From assembly GCF_032854445.1 (NCBI RefSeq), contig NC_088304.1:33102810-33162809 (forward strand): a stretch of 60,000 nucleotides of DNA, in the 5' to 3' direction. This DNA comes from Liolophura sinensis. Lineage: Eukaryota; Mollusca; Polyplacophora; Chitonida; Chitonidae. The translations under genes were made by a program, and so were the position numbers. Of this stretch, positions 47,201 through 56,200 are shown piece by piece; the first letter of the stretch is position 1; every line of letters begins with the position of its first letter. The notes beneath the pieces were generated by a model. It had not been told where the DNA came from. It ran no database searches and was given only the letters and a program-made list of their open reading frames with translations.

Positions 47201-50200
47201 CACATATCATCAACCCACTAGAGACCAAGCTTGGTAAGTGACAGACAGGAGTTGCTGTGGCTTGACTGGATTTGCTTCTTTCTGCTGGATACTGTCAGAA
47301 CTTCTGAGACACAGACTGTTGATGTGCCTACTAATATACATTTGTGCCTAACCATTGTCATACAACTGAAACATCTTTCTGCTGGATACTGTCAGAACTT
47401 CTGAGACGCAGACTGTTGATGTGTCTACTAATATACATTTGTGCCTAACCATTGTCATACAACTGAAACATCTTTCAACTGGATACTGTCAGAACTTCTG
47501 AGACACAGAATATTGATTTGTCTACCCATATACATTTGTGCCTAACCAATGTCATACATTCTTGAATACTTTAAACAACAGTGAAATAAATACATAATTA
47601 GGTATTTATTTATTTACTTGATTGGTGTTTTACGCCCTACTCAAGAGTATTTCACTTATACGGCAGTGACCAGCATTATAGTGTGAGGAAAGCAGGGAGA
47701 GCCTAGGGAAAACCCATGACCATCTGCAAGTTGCTGACAAACCTTCCCACTTACCGGAGCTAATTTAGAATGCAGTTAAATAATGAGCTGGGTTCTAAGT
47801 GTTGATCAGCCGAAATAGTGTCTACCCAATAACTGTGTGGAGTAGCTCATTCGTACAATATGGTTTTGTGGAAAGGATATCTAAATTAGATTTACATGGT
47901 TTTCAATGATGTATTAAGGGTTTCAGATTATTTCTGATTTAAGTTCTGTTTGTGGAGCTCAGTGAGAGCATGTATAAATGGGTGCAACTACAAACAGTGT
48001 AGTTCTGTTTGTGGAGCTCATTGAGAGCATGTATAAATGGGTGCAACTACAAACAGTGTAGTTCTGTTTGTGGAGCTCAGTGAGAGCATGCATAAATGGG
48101 TGCAGCTACAAACAGTGTAGTTCTGTTTGTGGAGCTCAGTGAGAGCATGTATAAATGGGTGCAACTACAAACAGTGTAGTTCTGTTTGTGGAGCTCAGTG
48201 AGAGCATGTATAAATGGGTGCAACTACAAACAGTGTAGTTCTGTTTGTGGAGCTCAGTGAGAGCATGCATAAATGGGTGCAGCTACAAACAGTGTAGTTC
48301 TGTTTGTGGAGCTCAGTGAGAGCATGCATAAATGGGTGCAACTACAAACAGTGTAGTTCTGTTTGTGGAGCTCAGTGAGAGCATGTATAAATGGGTGTAA
48401 CTACAAACAGTGTAGTTCTGTTTGTGGAGCTCAGTGAGAGCATGTATAAATGGGTGCAACTACAAACAGTGTGGTTCTGTTTGTGGAGCTCAGTGAGTGC
48501 ATGTATAAATGGGTGCAACTACAAACAGTATAGTTCTTGTTTGTGGAGCTCAGTGAGAGCATGTATAAATGGGTGCAACTACAAACAGTGTAGTTCTGTT
48601 TGTGGAGCTCAGTGAGAGCATGTATAAATGGGTGCAACTACAAACAGTGTAGTTCTGTTTGTGGAGCTCAGTGAGAGCATGCATAAATGGGTGCAGCTAC
48701 AAACAGTGTAGTTCTGTTTGTGGAGCTCAGTGAGAGCATGCATAAATGGGTGCAGCTACAAACAGTGTAGTTCTGTTTGTGGAGCTCAGTGAGAGCATGT
48801 ATAAATGGGTGCAACTACAAACAGTGTAGTTCTTGTTTGTGGAGCACAGTGAGAGCATGTATAAATGGGTGCAACTACAAACAGTGTAGTTCTGTTTGTG
48901 GAGCTCAGTGAGAGCATGTATAAATGGGTGCAACTACAAACAGTGTAGTTCTGTTTGTGGAGCTCATTGAGAGCATGTATAAATGGGTGCAACTACAAAC
49001 AGTGTAGTTCTGTTTGTGGAGCTCAGTGAGTGCATGTATAAATGGGTGCAACTACAAACAGTATAGTTCTTGTTTGTGGAGCTCAGTGAGAGCATGTATA
49101 AATGGGTGCAACTACAAACAGTGTAGTTCTGTTTGTGGAGCTCAGTGAGAGCATGTATAAATGGGTGCAACTACAAACAGTGTAGTTCTGTTTGTGGAGC
49201 TCAGTGAGAGCATGCATAAATGGGTGCAGCTACAAACAGTGTAGTTCTGTTTGTGGAGCTCAGTGAGAGCATGCATAAATGGGTGCAGCTACAAACAGTG
49301 TAGTTCTGTTTGTGGAGCTCAGTGAGAGCATGTATAAATGGGTGCAACTACAAACAGTGTAGTTCTTGTTTGTGGAGCTCAGTGAGAGCATGTATAAATG
49401 GGTGCAACTACAAACAGTGTAGTTCTGTTTGTGGAGCTCAGTGAGAGCATGTATAAATGGGTGCAACTACAAACAGTGTAGTTCTGTTTGTGGAGCTCAG
49501 TGAGTGCATGTATAAATGGGTGCAACTACAAACAGTATAGTTCTTGTTTGTGGAGCTCAGTGAGTGCATGTATAAATGGGTACAACTACAAACAGTGTAG
49601 TTCAGTTTGTGGAGCTCAGTGAGAGCATGCATAAATGGGTGCAAGTACAAACAGTATAGTTCTTGTTTGTGGAGCTCAGTGAGTGCATGTATAAATGGGT
49701 GCAACTACAAACAGTGTAGTTCTGTTTGTGGAGCTCAGTGAGAGCATGCATAAATGGGTGCAAGTACAAACAATGAAGCACATGAAATGTGGGTCCTCGA
49801 GTTGCACATTAGATTCCCCAAACTCATTGCTCATGGAGCCTTGATGACAATATTGGTCAGTGACAGTGGTCAGTGACATTGGTCAGTGACATTGGTCAGT
49901 GACATTGGTCAGTGACAGTGGTCAGTGACATTGGTCAGTGACAGTGGTCAGTGACATTGGTCAGTGACAGTGGTCAGTGACAGTGGTCAGTGACATTGGT
50001 CAGTGAAAGTGGTCAGTGACAGTGGTCAGTGCTTGATTATAAGGTTGTGTGCATGTAAGCATGGGTAATATTGTTATTCTGATGACATGTACCACCATCA
50101 GTAAAATGGTGCTCGTGAGCGCGTGAATATGGTTTCATAGCAACTTCCAATTAATAAATATGTTCCCTGTGCTTTTTGTCACAGCTGTTTGGTAGTACAT

Positions 50201-53200
50201 ACACAGCAAACAAGTGTAAAATTTTTCATGTATTACTATAAAACTTATAAATTATCATTTGGAAAATTACCAGTATGAATGAGGTCTCTAGGAAGACACG
50301 TACTGCTTTAAGCCAAAAGATTTTCTCCCTGATGTACCCATCATTTGAACAGCACATAATCTGTACCTTATTTTTTACCTTAGTTACGTGTGAATGTTGT
50401 AGGCTCACATGTATCCACTAACCCAAGCCTGGAATTCATCGTCTATATTCCTTATAGAGACCAAAGCCCTCTGTATATCTACAAAGAGAAAGGTAGGATG
50501 CTGTTGTGTTGTGTGTACTGTGTTTGCGTCACTTATTTGCCTATCTGTCTCTGTAAGCAGCTTTACAGAAAAAAGTTTTTTATGAAATTTGGTGCACAGC
50601 TTGTCATTGATTTATTTATTTATTGGATAGGTGTCTTACGCCATACTCAATTATATTTCACTTATAATGTGGTGGCCAGTGTTATGGTGGGAGGAAACCG
50701 GGCAGAACCCGGGGAAACTCGCGCAGGTTGTTGGCCGGAGAGGAAGCCAGCATGAGCTGGTCTTGAACTCACAGTGATTGGATTGGTGAGTGGCTCCTGG
50801 GTGAGCTTATGGGAGAGCTTCTGGGGGCGCTTCTGGGAGAGCTCCTGGTGACGCTTCTGGGGGCACTACTGGGGGCACTTGTCATGGAGGAGCTATCCAG
50901 TAAATTTTGGAAGTCATCCACATTCTGAAGTTTCTTAAATAATTCTTTTGGGGCCTCTGTAGCTCAGCCGGTTAGCGCGCTAGCGCAGCGTAATGACCCA
51001 GGAGCCTCTCACCAATGCGGTCGCTGTGAGTTCAAGTCCAGCTCATGCTGGCTTCCTCTCCGGCCGTAAGTGGGAAGGTCTGCCAACAACCTGCGGATGG
51101 TCGTGGGTTTCCCCTGGGCTCTGCCCGGTTTCCACCCACCATAATGCTGGCCGCCGTCGTATAAGTGAAATATTCTTGAGTACGGCATAAAACACCAATC
51201 AAATAAATAAATAAATAAATAAATAATTCTTCAGTATTTTAAGACAGTTAAAGATAAAGAGTATTGTCCCCTTGTAGTGACTGTGGGAAATTGTACATTT
51301 TGCTGGGCAGAGGTTTGCACTCTTCAATTATTTAAAGTGCCCTCTAATTCTTAAAGCCTTGCATTGAGTACAGCACTAAAGCTACCTGTGCACAACAGTT
51401 TGATGTTGTCTACAAGTCTGTTTTATTGGTTTTACAGTAGCTTTGTAACTCTATCAATCAATTTTTACTTGAACCTAGAACTCTTATTTGAGAATCTGCA
51501 AACATGATGTAGCATCTCTAATACCCCACATAAATGGTTAAAGGGTAAAACAGGGTTTGTGGGACATTGGAAAGAACAGCCTACTTCGTAACTTGGAATC
51601 ACGTTAGACTTTCTCAACCATGTCACTATGGACAGTTTAGCTATCATGAACTGAAGTGTCTCAGTTGTGCAGCATCATTAAAATTGTCTCTTAAGCTTTA
51701 TGTTAGGTGTTTTGTCAATGTGTATTTATGTTAGGTGGTTTATTAATGTGTATTTATGTTAGGTGTTTTATCAGTGTGTATTTATATTAGGTGTTTTATC
51801 AGTGTGTATTTATGTTAGGTGTTTTATCAATGTCTATATATGTTAGGTGTTTTATAGTGTGTATTTATGTTAGGTGTTTTATCAATGTGCATTTGTGTTA
51901 GGTGTTGTATCAGTGTGTATTTATGTTAGGTGTTTTACCAATGTGTATTTATGTTAGGTGTTTTATCAGTGTGTATTTATGTTAGGTGTCTTATCAGTGT
52001 GTATTTATTTTAGGTGTTTTATCAGTGTGTGTTTATATAAGTGTTTTATCAGTGTGTATTTATGTTAGGTGTTTTATAAATGTGTATATACAATTGGCCC
52101 TGTGTTGTCCGTTCTTTTAAAATTAGATGAGTGTTTTTGGCTTTGCTTGTAATTGCTCTCCATCATACTAGTCTTTGTGTATTTATGGCAGGAGGGAGAT
52201 CAGAGAGTAACTCTTTCCTGAGCCCACAGTGGGGAGGAATTCATATCTATAATGTCCCATCTCCTGCTCCTGGTACAAATTTACCTGCCCCTGTTGACAT
52301 CAACATCAAACGTGTGATGGAGGTCTTCCTGTCACAGCTGAGGCTCCTCCTGGGCGTCCAGTCACAGGTAATGTCTTTGTACTTCATCAGATAACACTTC
52401 AGTGGACTAATGGTTAAAGCGTTCGCCTCGAAGTCAGGATACATAGGATCAAACCTGGGTCAGGTCATACCGAAGACTGTAAAAATGGCACCTGTTGCTG
52501 CTCATTTGGCAGCCAGCAATTTTTATTAATTTTATAATTTTACAGGAAAGTAAATTAAATTTTCAAGTCTAAAGTCGTATGCCAGCCATGGTAATGTTGT
52601 AAAATCATATGCGAGTGGCGGCACTGTGATCCGACCATTGCATGATGGCTGGATTATACTCTAGACATTGACAGCAGATTTTGCTCACTGTCGGGCAACA
52701 ATTACCAGCATTATGGTGTGAGGAAACTGAGCAGAGCTTGGGGTTTCTGACAGACAGTCCCATGTATGACTGTAGAGGAAGCCAGCATCAGCTGGGCTGA
52801 GCAGAGCATGAGGTTGCTGACAGACATTGCCATGTATGACTGTAGAGGAAGCCAGCATTAGCTGGGCTGGGCAGAGCATGGGGTTGCTGACAGACATTGC
52901 CATGTGACTGTAGAGGAAGCCAGCATTAGCTGGGCTGGGCAGAGCATGGGGTTTGCTGACAGACATTCCCATGTACGACTGTAAAGGAAACCAGCATGAG
53001 TGAGTGAGTGAGTGAGTGCTTGGGGTTTAACGTCGCACTCAACCATTTTTCAGTCATATGACGACGAAGGAATCCTTAGGGTGCATGTATGTGTAATGTG
53101 CCTCCTTGTTGCAGGACGGATTTCCTCCGCTCTTTTATTTGAAACCAGCATTAGCTGGGCTGCGCAGAGCATGGGGTTGCTGACAGACATTGCCATGTAT

Positions 53201-56200
53201 GACTGTAGAGGAAGCCAGCATTAGCTGGACTGGGCAGAGCATGGGGTTGCTGACAGACATTGCCATGTATGACTGTAGAGGAAGCCAGCATCAGCTGGGC
53301 TGGGCAGAGCATGGGGTTGCTGACAGACATTGCCATGTATGACTGCAGAGGAAGCCAGCATCAGCTGGGCTGGGCAGAGCATGGGGTTGCTGACAGACAT
53401 TCCCATGTATCACTGTAGAGGAAGCCAGCATTAGCTGGACTGGGCAGAGCATGGGGTTGCTGACAGACATTGCCATGTATGACTGTAGAGGAAGCCAGCA
53501 TTAGCTGGACTGGGCAGAGCATGGGGTTGCTGACAGACATTGCCATGTATGATTGTAGAGGAAGCCAGCATTAGCTGGACTGGGCAGAGCATGGGGTTGC
53601 TGACAGACATTCCCATGTATGACTGCAGAGGAAGCCAGCATTAGCTGGACTGGGCAGAGCATGGGGTTGCTGACAGACATTGCCATGTATCACTGTAGAG
53701 GAAGCCTGCATTAGCTGGACTGGGCAGAGCATGGGGTTACTGACAGACTTTCCCATGTATGACTGCAGAAGAAGCCAGCATTAGCTGGACTTAAACTTAG
53801 TGACCGACATGATAAAGGTTTCAGCATGTGACCAAAACAGCTGGTTTCTTCGGCCAGATCAAGGTTGTTCAGTGTCTCCACGCATTTGGAGATGCTTTGG
53901 CCACTATGGCACGTCGCCCTGCCAAAAATGTGGTTGATGTTACAAGGAGAAAATACTCATTGGCTGAGAGTAAACATATGCCTTGTATTTCAGTGTTTAA
54001 ATTCACCAGTCAGCTCTGAGTGAGTTATGCCCTTTGTTTTTTTCATTGCACAGACCTCAGGTTCAGGAGTAGCATCACCGGGACACAGAGGCATTACACA
54101 GTGGGTGAGTGAATGACAAAGATGCCTTAATACAAAATATGCAAACATTCGGTTTTATCTTGGCCCATGGGCCCTCATGCTAAAACATAAGATATCAGAA
54201 ATTTGACCAACTGATAAACCAACAGACTGACAGATAGATCAAATCTGCCTACTTCTACGATTACAGCAGATTCTGTATGCTAAACATGTAGAAAATATGG
54301 GCGTACGCCAAAGAAGTATAAAATACGCTTAGACGCCATATACAAAAGAAAATAAATTGAAAGCTTGACTTTGTTTTCTATTGTTTTTAGTATCAGAACC
54401 ACTATTTTAGCATTCCCATTACAGCAAGGATCTGGTAGGAAACCCCCAACTTACATCTTTTTATGTCAACCCTTGTCGTTGAGCATGTTTTTCCCGGCAG
54501 AATGGCTGGCTATTAAATGTCTGGCGGTGAGATGCACGAAGAAAGCAGATGTCACTTAAAGTGAGAAATTCTTGAACAAGTGCCCTTTATGATTCTCAGA
54601 ATTACAGCATCACAACTGGAAAATCTACTTTACCACTTGATTAGTACAGATCGCCGGTCAAGAACGGCCGTTAATGAATTCAAGATGGCTCCTTCACGAA
54701 TGTTTTAGGGTATCCATATATGTGACATTTGTTCATATCTGCGATTGTTTTGCAGAGCAATAAGCAAATCGTCCAAAAAAAAGCCTGGTCACAGAAAATA
54801 TACAGAGCATATCAAAGATTCTACACCAGCTAAACATGCCATATCCTTAATAACCTCATTATCTTGAAGTAGAACATGAAGAATTTTCCTCGTAGTGACC
54901 CAAACTAACACACCAAACATGTCTTTTGTTTGCCTCTGAGACACCTTAGCACCTCTAATGGAAATTTCTGACATCTCTGTTTCAATGATACAAGTAAAAG
55001 GTTTTCAGAACTTTTTTGCATTGGTGTTTCCATTTGAAGTGATTTTTAGGAAGGGTTAAAAATATATCTGCCGCATTGTTGTCGTGATTTTGTACATAGA
55101 AAATTTGATTTGTACAGGTAAACATGAGTGTTTGTACACATAACATTCATTAGGGGTAGGCACGTCTAAAAGATGGACAGATTGACTTACAGAGTGTCTT
55201 GTTGCAGCTAATACAACCACTATTTCTGTCAGTTTTATTGTAGTCCTGACACAGGCCACAAGCCCTTGGTGATCCTGTTGGCTTGTCTATACTAATGTGT
55301 GCTCTGTACAAGGTCAGAAAATTTTTTGTACCTACATGTATTTCAGAAATAAAGCATTTCTCTGTTATTTTTACACTGCTGTCTACTTCTTGGTGTCCTG
55401 CGAGAGTCAGAACACAGGGGCAGTGCCTTCTGTCTTACACTTTCCCATCGTATGATATAGGTGATATGAGATGGAATTGACAGAAGATAAAAACGCTGTG
55501 TTCAGATAAATCACTAATCTATGTGCTGACATTTTGATGGATTTGTCCACATTGTGGATATTTTTGACAAACTACTGGCTGTGTGACACTTGAAGGGCAT
55601 CACAAAGTAGAGGTGAGTATAAAACTAACAGGGAAGTTCTTTATTTCTGAAATAGGTAAAACTTTGTTTCAGCTCTTGTCCTTCCTTATCTATATACAGT
55701 ACACACATATAGTAGTATGACTGAGCCTGTAGGATCGATATGAGGGTCTAGATGAACACATTTTCTTTAGCAGCCAAACCTCAATATCATTTCACTGATA
55801 AAGTCTTTCAAAAACAAGAAATCCACACGTTTAAATTTGATGTATTGTTTTAATTTGCGTGTATCTGTTTACAGGAGCTAGATAGCTGGCTCAGAGGACG
55901 ATGCTTGGAGAATCTGGCCACCTCCACTGTCACGCTTACCTCCCTTGCTCAGCTCCTTGGTCAGATCAGTAACATTGTCATCAGGGATGAAATAGGCAAA
56001 GAGGTAAGTGCTAAAAGCGTCCTGGTGACTTACTGACTCAACATGTCCCATATGAGGGGATTGGCAAATTACAGGTCTGTCTAGTATCAATAATCCTTAT
56101 CCTGGTTGGGTGTCATTCTATATTTGTTTATGTGACTGGTGTTTTACGCCATACTCAAGAATATTCCCTTATACTAAGGCAGCCAGCGTTATGGTCAGAC

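Noticed and set aside
47940-49778. Series of about 68-codon minus-strand open frames
   Set aside because: They are produced by the 59-bp repeat, occur in shifting registers and have no lead-in or conserved start.
50383-50402. Upstream acceptor for PIGS exon J (TACCTTAG)
   Set aside because: It would put the exon out of frame with the previous one and give an early stop; the acceptor 20 bp downstream keeps the frame.
50951-51040. tRNA gene
   Set aside because: A- and B-box-like sequences are present, but no cloverleaf with a paired acceptor stem, and the same sequence heads many dispersed copies ending in (AAAT)n, so it is a SINE head.
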